From the NCBI RefSeq assembly GCF_000002235.5, contig NW_022145612.1:23200311-23264310 (forward strand): 64,000 nt of DNA, in the 5' to 3' direction. Position 1 is the stretch's first letter, and each line of letters opens with the position of its first letter. Below, one piece after another: positions 1 through 15,000 of this stretch. This stretch comes from Strongylocentrotus purpuratus. Taxonomy: Eukaryota; Echinodermata; Echinoidea; Camarodonta; Strongylocentrotidae. The position numbers and the translations under genes are program-made. Under the pieces are notes generated by a model that saw only the letters and a list, made by a program, of their open reading frames with translations, was not told where the DNA came from and did no database searches.

Positions 1-88
1 ATAAACATTATACATGAAACTCTATACTACAGCATGTGGAGAAACATTCTCTAAAAGAAATTCAAGGAAATGAAATAGGGAGACTTAC

Positions 89-3000
89 CAGAATGGCTTT
101 GCATACACTAGCAACGGACTGGCAGGCACTACTGGTGGGAAAGTCTATGGGTAGGTTGGGCAGTCGCAGGAATTTGAGCAGGGGTTCTAGACCACGATGA
201 CTCACAAACTCCCAGCAGTGATCATCGGTTGCATTATTACAGAGGATGGCTTCAACAAACTTCATCTAAAATAAGGAAATAACAGTAGTTTGAAGTTTGA
301 AGTTTATTTATTCCACATTTACATCAAAAAACAATTTAAATTCTTCTTTGTTTGTATACAAGCATATAAGCGTAGATTACACAAAAACAAAAATAAAGAT
401 TTCAAATCAAGTATAATGTACGGAAAATAGGTAAAAAGTTTCAAAATATATGGATATGACAGGCAAGGTAAAACAATGTAAAATGTTGGGAGCCTAAATG
501 AAAGTAAAGGCAATATTTTTTATATTGTAACCATGTCTTGCACTTGAACACTGGTAACAAGGGTTCGTTCAATCAAGAGTTTAGATATTATTTCCATAAC
601 TACAGTTGACATATCCGATCATAAAATTAATTTATGTGAAACTTATTCAAGAACTTACCACATTGAGAATGTAGTCCATAAGAGGTACAGGAGTCTTTTC
701 ATTAGGGTCTGTGGATCTGAAAGACAAAATAAATGACAAATATTTGTTTTCATGTATCTTCAAGATTAGACAGCACATTTGTTCATAAACAGGTATCGAT
801 ATCGATAACAAATGTATAGGTCTACATTTAAGGGCAATTTCATTCAAAATCAATTCGATAAATGGAGTCTCAGACATAAATGTCACACATGACAGGAAAG
901 ACTTGAATTTACGATGTGAACTCCAGTCTTCATAACATGTCTTGTGTTCATAATATTGCATTGGCTTTTATCTCGTCAGTCTGTGAGCGCGACTGCAAGG
1001 GGAAAACAATGCATTCAAAGTATATTTTTTTTAAAAGGAGTTTGTTATTATAAAGCAACACATGCCTTCCTTTCAAAAAATGGGGGAGGGGGGGGGGATA
1101 AGCAAATCTTAACAGGGAGAATGGCCTACAAAAGTTTCACTAGGCATGGGAAATAAAATTACACTTATTAAAAATAAATGATCAGTGAGGCTTTTATCAA
1201 TTCTTTTCTTACAGATCAATCTGAAAATGTACAGCTAGGTAACTTTGCATCATTTACCAAGCAGCAGCAATAATCATCATCATCACCATCATCACCATCA
1301 TCCTCTCATATGATCTTGTTATACTTTATATATGCAGACCTGCCAACCTCTGGAGTTCAAAAACTGTATTCTTTAATCCCAAAAGTTGTATTTTACTGAC
1401 AAAAGTTGTATTCTTGAAAAAAAACACGGATTGTTACGCGGATCAATGCCTCTTACAGTTCCTACCTACAGGAAGAATTTTTGTTATGGATCATTGGTTG
1501 AATATGCACGATTTTGTCATGACTGGTGTGTTCGATGAACCAATGAACATACCCAAATTGCTGTGAGATGCTTGAAGAATACTTAACAAAACATAATGGG
1601 AATTTTGCCATTGATAATGTCACAAACACAAAATTAAATTTAAAAAAAAAAAAAATAAATAAAAAAAAAATTAAAAAAAAAAAAAAAAAATCGTTTTATT
1701 TATTTATTTATTTATTTTTTGGAAAATCGTATTTTATTAAGGAAAATCGTACTGTCGTATTTGCTTCTAAAAATCGTACTAAATACGACTAAATCGTACT
1801 GGTTGGCAGGTCTGTATATGTACATTGTAAAGCGCATTGAAATGTCAACAGACATGAAATGCGCTATAAAAGAACAAAGTATTATCATCCTCTCATTCAA
1901 CTTACTGAGGTTGGACGGGTGTGACCATCTTAGACTCCTGCTCCCTGACAGATGTGGGTACCTCGTCTTCTTCGTCTTCGTCATCACTCGATGTGTCATC
2001 TCCATTGGTTGCTTGAGACTGGTTAGATGCAGGTGTCTTGGCCTTCACCGCCGATCGACTGCACACAATGTTAGGGTTGTGCCCCATGCTGCATATATCT
2101 TCCATCAGCTGAAAATCAAAGTGGTATAATCCAATATAAGCTCTTGCTTCATGTTGACATAACAGGGACTAATTATCACATTTCAAGTCCTTTGTCTGCA
2201 GTCAAAGTCATCTCATAGGGCATTACAAAAAGAACTGTGCCACAAGGCGTACATTTTTAACCTAACAAAACCTGTTAGGTTTGCAATAGAAGGATACTAC
2301 ACAGCTTTTGTGAAGTCCTTGCCCAGCTATGCTCCTTATAAACAAAATTTGAGGCAAAACTGTAAATCCAAACAATTATCTCCATAAACAATGTCATTCA
2401 TTGATCTACATTGGACAAAGTTTGCCAAATTTGTTGTTTTAAGCCTTTGCCAACAGTTTAGAATACTGGTATGATATTTTACAAAAGAGGAGGAAAAATA
2501 ATAGTAAAAGAAACTGACCTTGATGATAGCCATCATTGCATGATCTTTGAGAGAGGGCTGATGTCTCATCAACTCATCCATGGCACTACCTAGCGATGAT
2601 GCAGTGTCTCCTACAAATGCAATGTGATGTCAAGTATATAATATACAGGTGTATTGTCACTGATTACAATGCTTTTCAGAGTTTTGAAGAGCAAAATTCC
2701 ATTGGAAATTAACTATAATAGCAAGAACATTTCCCTTTACAGGGACAAGAATGATAAACAAAGTCTTGGGTTTGGGTATTGCAACTTACTTCAGAATTGT
2801 AAATGAAACACACAAATCCAGTAAACCACTTGTAACACTGAGTGAATGTTTATTTATGTTAATTCCTTCAAAAACTGAAAAAATTAGCAAAAAGGTAAAC
2901 CTGTATAACTGCATTTCCAGTGGAAATTCTAGTCACTGGGTAATCCTTTTGTCCCCTAAATCATAGTTAACTCATTCAAAATAGTAAAGCATGTGTTCCA

Positions 3001-6000
3001 ATTATGCATAAATGCCTGAATCATTCCTGTTCTCAAGAATTTTTCTACCTTTTCAGGTATGAATATATTGGTCAAAGTCCTACCTAATGCATCATTTGTT
3101 CTTCTTCTTCTCATAGCTGGCAGGTAGACTGGAGACAGGAGGACTTTGAAGAGCTTTTCAAATGGCTTGCACTGATTGAATGCATCCAGACCCCTGGAGT
3201 TGAGGCACAGGGCACTGAAGATGTTAGGTAGGGAACCCAACACCTCTTTGGTTGCAGGGACCTGTGAAGATAAAGGTGATCAGAGTTGAATGATCAGATT
3301 CATTAAACCATGCATGCATTTTACATTTCATGAAAGAATACAAAAAGGAAAAGCAGAGAATGTAGTAAGATTCAGGAGGGTCAAATCTGACTGACATGAG
3401 CGCTAAACAAGAACCCACTCTTATTATTATTAAAAGACGGGGGAGAAATATGGAAAGCACAGGGGATACAAATTGAGATAACAAATATGATCAACCCACT
3501 AAAGGAATGGAAAAATCATGTTTTTACTATTTCATTAAAAAAAAGAAAAGGAAATGACTTTCCTAACAAGATTGCAACAACGATTTCCATACAAATTTGT
3601 GAAATAAGTATGTAAATATAAGATTTACCATATGGATTTGAATACAAAAGCAGTGTAGATGAAACAAATATTTGAAAAGATTTTAAATACTCACGTCTTT
3701 GATAAGAAGGGCATGCAGCATGACATCAGTGAGCCCTGTATCTTGTAGTGATGATAGTAGCGATGGTTCTTGAAACACATACACAGTAACTAGCTCGCAA
3801 GCTGTTGGGAACAAAAGAAAGAAGAAAAATAGTTGGAATTTCCTTCATGGAAGAACTTATTCTACCTCCCATCATTGTTTCCCTCTCATTTTCATCACCA
3901 CACATCTTCAATCCTATAGACAATACATGCACATCAATTACTTGTATACCTTATAATTATGTCACAAATGTGCACTTCACAATATTTATGCTTACATATG
4001 AAAATGATATTACTGATAATTTCTAGTACACCATTATTTTCAGTAGTTGCCATTATTTTATTTTTTTGTTACAATGTAAAATGCTTACCAAGGAGAAACA
4101 GCGATGCACTGTAGTATTCAGCATTGCTAATGATGTGTTTCAATGAGCTGGGTAATGATCCATCCATAACTGCAGAAAAAGAAACAGAAGTAGCCTGGTA
4201 ATTCCAACAAGTTTAAAAAACCTAAAAAGTTAAATAGCACTTTACGTATGCGTTTATGGCACATATTTGTTATACAGCCAGATAAAAATGTTTGGTTTAA
4301 AGAGAAGGTTGAGTTCTGGGAAGAGGTGAAAAATAATTTGTGAGCGTTATTGTTATTATGCAAATGTGGAAGAACATCAGATAAAACATGTTCCCTGAAA
4401 AGCATGGCTCTTCAAATGCCTTCATATTCTAAATATGTCATGTAACATCGTAAAAATTGGGACGGATTTTTACACCACGTGTTCGTGTAGTCCCGTATAC
4501 ATCTTTCTGTGTACAGTGTTTGTAATTTAACCAAGACTTGGCCAAATTTCTTATCATTTTGATGATTCCAAAACCTTGCACTACACACAAATACTTATAT
4601 GCTAGATGATCAACCTTTTCAGGTTGATTCCACATCGTTTCTTTCACAATGCAATCGCATGACCAGAACTCAACTTTATCTTTAAGTCAAGGAAGTGAAT
4701 AGATTAGATGAATGAATAAATGCCATTTTTGTTTACATCGTCCACAGAACAAAATAGCACACTATAAAAGGATGTTGCACAGAAGACTACTTACCATGCC
4801 TAATGCTGTCAGAGAAAGAAGGATCTTGGATAGCTTTCTTGAGGAAGTTGAGCATGGATTTCAGCAGGGCTGCTCTCTGAGGGAAACACTGGGTTGCTGT
4901 AAAGTCAAATGTTGAGGCATCATTAGCACACCTTTTCATCTTGTAAGGCAATTCTAATATAATATACCAATTGGCAATTTATTGTACAATTTTTTTTCAT
5001 TTTTTAAAGACTAATACCAAATTAATATGGCATCGATTTAACCCTATTTAGCCCGGGCTATTTTGAAACTGCATAGCCCAGGGGGGGGCTTCTCAGGCCC
5101 CCCCCCCCCCCCCTATGATCTCGGCCGTGAAACGCCCGATCGCCGCGAAAATTTGCATACATGTCAAGTGAAGTGTATAGAATACTATGGTAATTTCAAT
5201 TTTTTGAAAAATTCACTCATTTGCATATTTATGGTAATTTATGCAAATAAGGTCATAAAATTCACATTTTTGCCCATAAATCAGACATTATTCATATTTA
5301 AGCATTCTTTCTCACTACATATATTTGTTAGACCATTTGGAATAATAATACAACACAAAAAATTGAAAAACCAGGGTTATTCCTTATGTTATCTATTGTT
5401 TTGATAATTTCTTATGTATTTCTTTGTTTTTTTTAAGTTATGTATTTTATTGTTTTTGTTGTTTTATTTCATTTCCAACTATAATTCAACTATTTTGACC
5501 CAAAAATAAACACCTAAACTATAAACAAGACCAAATAACCAATGTTTTATCTCTTTATTTGAAAAATGAGATTTACATATGTTTTGTACACAAATCACAA
5601 AAATGAGCGATTTTTGGGCTGACATGCAAAGACAAAAGGACACGTGACTTCGTAATGGTAGGTCCGATTTTCGAAAAATTTCTTTCAAAAGATGCGCAAG
5701 ACTCGAAAGAAAAAAGTCACAAAATTTCAGTGCAAGATTTTCTTGCGTTAAAAAATTATCGCGAAAAATGTCGAGGGGGGGCTTCTCAAGCCCCCCCCCC
5801 CCCCCCGGGCTAAATAGGGTTAAGATGATAATATTTAGATCAAAGAAATAAAATGACACAGTAGTGTGAATTGTTGATATCATGTTAACTGTTCAAGGTA
5901 CTGAATAGGCTCAGCCATGGACTTCAACTCTTAGGGCATAAGTGTAGGCACTAACTGAAATAAAGTTAGATTTGTAAATATAACCACTGACGAGCAGTCA

Positions 6001-9000
6001 TAAAAAAGACTTACACCCGACACACATTTTCACTAGCTGAAATACAGTCTTGATTTGTAAATATGACTACTGTCAAGTGGTCATAAAACAGAAACATTCC
6101 CAAAATCACATCTTCATTAACTGGAATACAAGCTAGAAAATTATGTGAATTTGATATTCTGCCCAGGGGCTATATATCAGAGAAAAAATCCCCCTCCCAC
6201 TTCTGTATGATCATCGCATCACCCTGTAGAGCGAACTGACCGGATCTACCCTTCTTTGGCCTTGAGACGCCCTCTTCCTTGCACGTGCCTGAGCTTGTAG
6301 ATTTGTCGATTGGTCATAAAACAGAAACATTCCCCTACTCAAATCTTCGCTAACTGGAATACAAGCTAGAGGATTATGTGAATTTGACATTCTGCTTAGT
6401 GGTTATCAGAGTAAGACATCCCCCTCCCACCTCTGTTTGATTATTGAATCACCCTGTACATCTAACTGACCTGATCTACCCTTCTTTGGCCTTGAGCCGC
6501 CCTCTTCCTTGCCCGTGCCTGAGCTTGTAGAAGCACCCTCATTGACCCTCTGTCCATCTGAGGGACTGTCTGTCTCCATGGTGGTGCTGTCTTCTGAGAA
6601 CGGGGAGGGCGGGGCGGAGTGGATGGCATCCTGGGACGTCCGAATCGTTGGTTTGATGACGTAGGGTACATCCCTCCGACATATGCCAATCTCATGCTGC
6701 AAGAGGTAGCACATAGCAATAGAATCATGTGAAATAAGTACTTCACAAAAACGAACAAGACAGACAATGCCCTTTTTCCCCCTGTTTGTTTACTTGCAAT
6801 CATGCATATTGTTTTCCAACACGATTCTTTAAAGCCCATCTGTACTAGTTTGGCTAGGAGGGATTAGACCAAGTAGCGTGGTCACTGGTAGGTGGCTATC
6901 TCATCAACTCAGCTCTCAATTAACATAAGAAAAAGAGGATCATGGGGAACCAATGGTCACCCCTTAGGCATTGTTTTCTATATAGAGGGAGCAAGTAGCT
7001 ACAGGTAGTACAGTGGGGCTTCAAGGTGATGAGTAGAAGGGTATTCTCAATAATTGAAGACATAAAAATTGAAAGTTGTCTCTTACAACAGGATTGTTTT
7101 ACATATGCTTGTAAGTATTTGACTCAGTACGGAAGATTTTTCTTCAAATTTAATCAAATGCTACATACCTCTAGTCTGTTGATGAATGTGGAGAGTCCGC
7201 CGTGGGTCTGGAAGGCTGCCATGTCAAGGTTGGTGATCAGATCAACTACACGTACAGCCCTTGTCACAAACTGCAGTACAACACACACACACACACATAA
7301 AAGATACAGAATGATGAATCATACAGCAGCCATCATATGATTGCTCAAGTCCACATTCTACAACTCTTGAGGCTAGTTTCAAGAAACCAACTTAATCACT
7401 TCATATCAACAACAGAAAAATCTTACATAAGTCTTAGCTTGGCAGAGCATTTTATAGCAGAGTATGTAAAAGATTTTGAAAGTCGTAACACAAATTGAAA
7501 TCAGTCAGTAGATCATGATAATGATCAATAGTTTGATGAGGTGAAATATTCGACAGAAAACATTTCCAGAATATCAAGATTCCACCAAATATTTGATGAT
7601 GATGAGAGCATTTTTAGCTCTTGGTGTCCCTCTTAACTAAGTGATAATAGAGCAACATGTAAGTGTATGGAGGTTATTTTTTCTACAGTAATAAACCATT
7701 TACAAGTCCTTCTATTGTTCTTGTTTGGATAAGGTACAGACCCTTACCGTTGTATGCAGCTGCTCATCTTCTCCTGGCCATTTGATGACTTTGAGAAGAG
7801 ATTCCATCATACCACAAGACACTAAGGCCTCACCACCTGTGCAAAATACAATATATAAGACAATACAAGTTGAGAACATCAGCTTTTAAAAAAGGGCATT
7901 AGTCTCTTCAAACATATGCAAATGCAAGGACTATTGCTGCTGTTATAAATAGCAAGAATTCCTCTGTAAGTAGATTCTAATTAAAGTTACATACAGATTT
8001 GGGGTTTTATCCCCCCCCCCCCTCCCCTAATTCCAGTGACTGCTTAAAATTGTGTAATTGGTTGATATTCACCTAATTACCTTGATTTTTTTTTTTTAAA
8101 GAAGGGGGAGGGAGAAGAAGAAGAAAAAGTGCAATTTCTTACCTGTTTCATAACTGGCTAGATGATATAAGAATGAGAAGAGAGAAGTGGCAAGGCTGTG
8201 GGGGAATGACTCCATGTTAGGATCTGAAAACAAAAACATCAACAAAATTAATTCACAGTAATTTAGTTATTCACCAAGTAATTAAAAACCCTTCATATTT
8301 CAAATGAACGCAAAATGCATGTATGATCAACAAACTAGCAACCCAATTAAATGGCATAGAATGGTGCATGACAAAAAAATGGTATTGAACATAATATTTT
8401 TTTCTTTCTAGAACATAACAATACTGTCAAATCTGCCAACTAATATTTCTTAGAGTAGAAATGCAAGAACATGAGAGTGGTTCATAGAAAGAAAATCCAT
8501 TATATGTTAATAATAAATCTGAAAGGCTTACCGATCATGGCTTGTATACACTGCCGGACCATAACAGGTAAGAACCCATGATAAGAGGCAGCACCAGTTG
8601 CGTCTATTATGCTAATAAGCCTGCTGAGAAAAGGCATTCATTGGGTATAAACATCAAATATGCAATATGTATAAAATAATAAAGTTTCAGAGAATTCTAT
8701 GTAAGTGAGTTACATTTTATAAATACAAACGCAATGACATAAAAATTATATTTATATAACAATTGGATAACATACCATTAAACATAAGAAAAGCCTCATC
8801 TGTTGCCATTTAAAAGTTTTGTTGGAGACGAACTTGTTCTCAGAAGCCTTTTGAATGAAATTTGGTGTTGTGTCCATAAAGTAGCCCTATTTTTTCTTCA
8901 CAACAGCGTATATTCACAAAGTAGCTATGCCTTATAAATCAATTTTATTATTGATATTTATAGAGCACCTTATTCATAGAATATACACCTGTAGAACCAG

Positions 9001-12000
9001 TGTCTATGTGTCACATAGAAGTGTAAAAGTATGTTTTCAAACACTGTACATAACACACATATTGGAAATGAACAAGCAGTGTAGATTTTCTCCTAAAAAA
9101 ATCTGTAATAACATATTTCCCAAGTTGGAAACTTCATATCTCCATCTAGTACAAAAGATATCAGTATGTTCAATAAATTTTATATTTTATAAAGAAAAGC
9201 TCTCTTAGTTCTCAGGAAACTGACCACAATAGTAGAAGTATTTGCTTGTTTACTTACTCTGGATTTCTATCTAGGTGAATGACTGAAGTAAGAGTTCTAA
9301 GAGAAGCAGATTTTATATCCTGTAAATTAAAAAAGGAAAATCAATGTATTAAATTGTAATTGTGCAATGTGTCAAATAGCAACATTTTTGGGAAGAAAGG
9401 GCTTTTCGAATATTGTAAAATTTCATGATAACAGCTAGTATGGTCCAGAGCAAAACATTGGGTTGCTCTTTTGACAATCTAGTCAGGGTTCAAACAATGT
9501 ACACTAAGAACTGGGACTTCTACTTTCTGTTTACTCTATTTGAAAGTGTTTTCTGACATCTACAAGGAATGAGTTCATTATCAATGTACTGCAAAGGCTT
9601 GGCTTGCTAGTGTATCAAATTAATTCATTTGCAAACACTGATTAATATAAATATGAAATCTAAACATGACTTTTATATTGGAAGAGTAACGACTGTCCCC
9701 ATTACTCACCACAAGCTTTACATCTTCAAGCTGGAGAACATCAACTAATTCCTCTATGAGGCCACTATACAACAAAGAGCTAGAGATTTCTTGGATTGCA
9801 CTTGAATAGACTGAAATGAAAACAGATGGAAAAGAGCACAAAATGTTTAATATTACATATATTTCATGAGTAAACCATGATATATGATCGTTATCATTTT
9901 AAATTCTCAGGAATGAAGCAATCAAAATATTCAGCGCTCAAGTTCAAGAGTCATTGTCAATGCATGCAAATCAACAAATACTATCAATCCAACAAAATGT
10001 CTTTATTTACATTTTCAATACAAAATTGTTTTATAATATTTCTCAGTGATGAAATCTTCCTCCGAGCCAAGCAATGAAAGCACTTGATAAACTCACTTTT
10101 AAAGCCCCACTGTACTACTTATAGCTACTTGTTCCCTCTATATAGCAAACAATGCCTAATCGGCGCCTGTTGGTCCCCCATGATCCCCTTTTTCTTATGT
10201 TAATTGAGAGCTTATTTGATGAGATAACCACCTGTCAGTGACCTTGCAGGGAGGTCTAATCCCCCTGGTTAAACTAATGCTGACAGGCTTTAAAGAAGTC
10301 ATCTTTCAAAGTTTTCAATGTTTTAAGTCAAACAAAAAGTCCTTGCATTTGCATGTAACATAAATTCTATATCTACACGAAATGAAGTAAATGGTGGGTA
10401 CTCCATTACATCAACAGCAAATAACAAACTCCTGGTTTCACATTTTTCTTGAAAGTCATTAAACTTACCTAGGACAGAGAGGGCTTGTAGCCTAGCTTGT
10501 ACACACTGTAATCTCTTTTGATGGTTAGAGAAGCAATGTGCTAGCCGTATGTGCGTGAATAGAAGCATCTGTACCGAAACAAAAATAAAACAAAATTCAA
10601 GTACAAACTACAGGTTGAACGTTCCTTCTCGTTATCATTCTCTTTCCCTTCAAGTTTGCTAGATATTGAAGCATATCAGGATGCAAAAGTGATCAATATT
10701 TATCCATGAGTGTTTTGCTATACAACTTACTTCACTGTTTAGGGTTACCATACATATCAAAAACAGAGTAGGATTTAAAGACTTTTGTACAGATTTATAC
10801 AGATCTGTGTGATTATTTCACCCGGTATTAGAGCAAGGTATTTTAAATATACAATTCATGTAAATTATAACTGGGTCTATAGAACATATTTTACAACTAG
10901 AATTTTCAATATAGACATGCCTAAAAGGATTATGTATTTGTTGTCATTTTATAATATTTTTAACAATCGTATATATATTTAACTCACCAGTTTGTCTTTG
11001 GGAACATTGTGCTGTGACAGCTGATCTTCCATGATGTCTACTGGGTCATGTGCAAGCTGTAAAGACATGCAAAGAAAATTGTATTAACTTCATTGAAACA
11101 AAGTGTAAGTGATCCTGTAAACAGAGAGATATTACAAAAAGATGACAGAGTATTCACATTATCATTCATTTAGTATGAAACATAAGACACCTATGGAATA
11201 ATTCTTTGTTCAAAATTCTGAAGGCTCATTAAAATGTAACTAATTTACAAATAACTATGGGACTGGGGTCTGATTTCCCTACATGCATATATTTCAATTT
11301 AACAAACCTTACAGCTTCTTGCAAGAGCCTGAAAACCATGGAAACCCTTTGCCCCCAATTTCATAATCTACACACTATGGTTCACTCTTCAGTACTTACT
11401 TTGTCTACGTGTTCCAAGTGAAGAACTGTAACTGCCTGGACTGAATGCTACAAAAGGGAGATTAGGTTACAAAATAAAATTGAAATTAAGACATATAAAT
11501 TATATTTACCAATACACACCAAACAGAATGTACTATTCATTTTAGGAAGAAGAGTACTTAGTGAAGATTGGAGAGATCAAAATATTCTAATGTTGATCAA
11601 ATCATCATAAATAATGAAAAGTTTTCGATTTATCACTTTTATTGCCAAGTTCTTTCTTCTCCTATCCTCGAGACCAAGGGACGGGTGTCATGAATTCATA
11701 CACCGGTGCTCTCCATCGTCTCCTCTCTCTTCCTGGTACCTCATGGGTAATATGCTAGTTTGGCCAGGCGGGATTAGACTTCCCTGCAAGGTCACTGACA
11801 GGTGATTATCTCATTAAATCAGCTCTCAATTAACATAAGAAAAAGAGGATCATGGGGGACCAACAGGCACCGATTAGGCATTGTTCGCTATATAGAGGGC
11901 GCAAGTAGCTATAAGTAGTGCAGTGGGGCTTAAAGACATCTATGTCAGGACTTTAAAATGTACATGATGTATCCCATTCTATATCCAAACCATCTAGCCA

Positions 12001-15000
12001 TTTGTACTGAAAAATGGTGTACATATATATTTTACCTTCTTAGATGAAACCTTTTCTTCTGCTGGATTTTCTGAGTAAAACTCAAAATGGAGAGTTGTGG
12101 CACTTGGAGGGATTCCCTGCGGAAAGAAGGAAAACAAAAATTGAAATACACAAAATATATATGTCACATCCTTAGCATAATTGCAATACAAGATGACTGT
12201 CTCACAGTTTAGATATTTAAGTAGCAACCACTCTCAGACTTCACGTGACACAATCCTAGTTCATAAAGTAGAAAAGGTTTCTATAGAAGAGCTTGAACAT
12301 ATAAATCAAAGATGTACTCAAGAGGTTAATTTTCCTTCAACACACTACAACAATAATTTGCCCTGAAACTGTGACAATGTCAGAAACGTGGAAACAAAAC
12401 TAAGGAACAAAGTGTGTTGAAGATTCAGAAACAAAGTTGAACTACTATCATTTCTATCTCGAAGAATATGAAGTCATGTAGTGCCATGATTCGTTAATTT
12501 GGTAATCTTGCTACATGGTAAGAAATTTCAAACTGTTACCTGTTTGGAGGTCTTCTTGCAGCACTCTGCCAAGCCGAAGCCATTTTCTTTGCCACCCCAG
12601 CTCTCTGCTAGGTAGGTCAGCCTGCTGAAGAGCTCCTTCCTTTTCTCCGCACCCAGCTTGATCAAGAAGTTGGACCTTTTACTGTATAATGCAAGAGTTA
12701 GTGGACACAAATACAGAACAAAAAAATTGCATAATCTCTGTAATTATAAATGTATTCACCTCCAACTGAGCCGTCTAAACTACCATGATCTATTGCACTG
12801 CAGCTTCTACATTAGTAATAATAATTATGTTATGATATCATATAAATATTCCAATTACCAAATCAATCATATTGATGTGTTTTACAATACAGATAAAGTG
12901 TCTCTAACTATACACTAGTTCTTCTTTAGATGCATACCAGTAAACATTGTGTTCAAAAGGGGATTTTCTTACCTGAAAACATACACCAAGTTCAAGACAG
13001 CTAATACAGTGTTCATGTCACTGGAAGCTAGAAGAGTTGTAAGATGCTGTAAATACAGTGTATGAAATAAAAGAGAGTGTGGAAACACATTGAGAACAAG
13101 GCTTCGTGCATTTGCGTTTCTATCTGTGAATGTAACATGAAATTAATCAGCAGTTACTATTTATTGAACATTTTTAATTGAATGAAAGTTTCATACACGT
13201 GTGAATGAGTTGATAAGAAAATGATTACAAATAATCCTTATTTGTATTTCTGATTACATAATATTTCTTTTTCAACCCCTGTTGAGGCCTCATCCATTCT
13301 TATGGTAAAATGTTTATACCTCACCCATTCCAAAATATAAGGTACATGTTGAATATGTAGCATCCTACACCAGTACACTGTACATACATCTTTAGAAAAG
13401 ATGTATTCATACAGTTTCATTCCCTATAAATAGATAATTACAAAATACAACAAAAAGATATCAATCTATTCTTGATAACATGAGACATGAGCATCCTAGA
13501 ACGCTACTTTACATTCGCATTTACTCTGTAATATCAAGAATCTTTGCTCACCTCAACAGAGCTGTAGAGATGCCTAGAGAAGCTGTGCTCAATGAGCAGA
13601 GCTGTGAAGGTAAGCACACTGTGTACAGAGTCCCGAAGGCGGGTATTCTGGGATTGGTCACATGACAGCCGCCATGGCTGGTCAGGTGGTGCCGAGCAAC
13701 CATCTTCCAGGATGCCATCGAACCTGTCCAAGACATCCACCCAGTGGTACAACTCACACTTCAAAGGACAACAGGTAAAGGAGAGGAGAAAAGACGCAAG
13801 GATAAGAAGAATGAAAGGAGGAAGAAAGCATTAGTACAGGAATAGAGTCAAAATATAATTCTTATAATAATGTACACAATCAGATAACTTTTTCTTTACA
13901 AAAAGGGCTCACCATTAACAGGCATCTGAGACACATGGGTGCTGAATATCTAAGTCCACAAACTCAAGCCCCCCCCCCCCCAATTTTTTCATAGAATTTT
14001 TACACGAGGCTCATGCATACAGATTACAGACTTAAAGATTTCAATCTGTTCTCCCTTTTATAGAAACAGTTAGTGTAGAGCCCTGGGCAGCGTTTCACAA
14101 ACTGTCATTTGTACAAAATTGCAGACATTCCATTGAAACTTGTATGAATAGGACAATGGCAACTTGTACAGATGACATTTTCGTGAAACTACAGTATACC
14201 AACTGTATGAGCACAGTACATGTGCCACTGTAACTTTATAATACATCCTCTTTTTTGTAGAATACTGCATGTCTCATTCATTTGGCCTGCAGACAATGAC
14301 TAAATTTAAAACCAATCATCAGTCCATAACATGCAGTGAATAGCCATAACAAAGAATCAGACAAACAACAGATAAGTTACGCTAAATATTACTCATTGCA
14401 GATGTAGTATCAAAGTTATTATTATTTAGGACAACCGCTTCTTTTGCATCAGGTAGTGGAGGAAACACTATGAAAATCGGTATTGATGTTTCCCTGCAAG
14501 GCAGTAAAAGAATAATATAAAATTGAAAAAAGTGCTAAGCACTTCAAATGTAAAAATCTAACAACATGTATACATGTCATGTTGATATGTACATTTGCAC
14601 ATCAAGTGAATAAAGATTCCACTCAAAATCGTGCTTATGCACTAATGCCTTAATATTCCAGTGAAGTCCCTGAAATCTATTATGTCTGTAGGGAGATATG
14701 TGATTCAACCTTTTCAAAGTATAAATGAAAGAATTTTAATGAGCTTCAAGTTATGTAACATTCAGACATGTCAAACGACCGATACTCTTCCATTTGAAGA
14801 CATGTACTACTGATACACATGTATTTGCATCATATCATAACAAAAACATACATGTATGAACTGACACTAATATAGGAAAGTGTCTGTAACAGCTTCAGTT
14901 TGTACACACACAGAGTCATGTACAGGTACCTTGCTTGAGTGGTCTATTTATAGACAGTTAATCTCTGTGATCAGTACATCATGGGATGACTCATAGCAAG

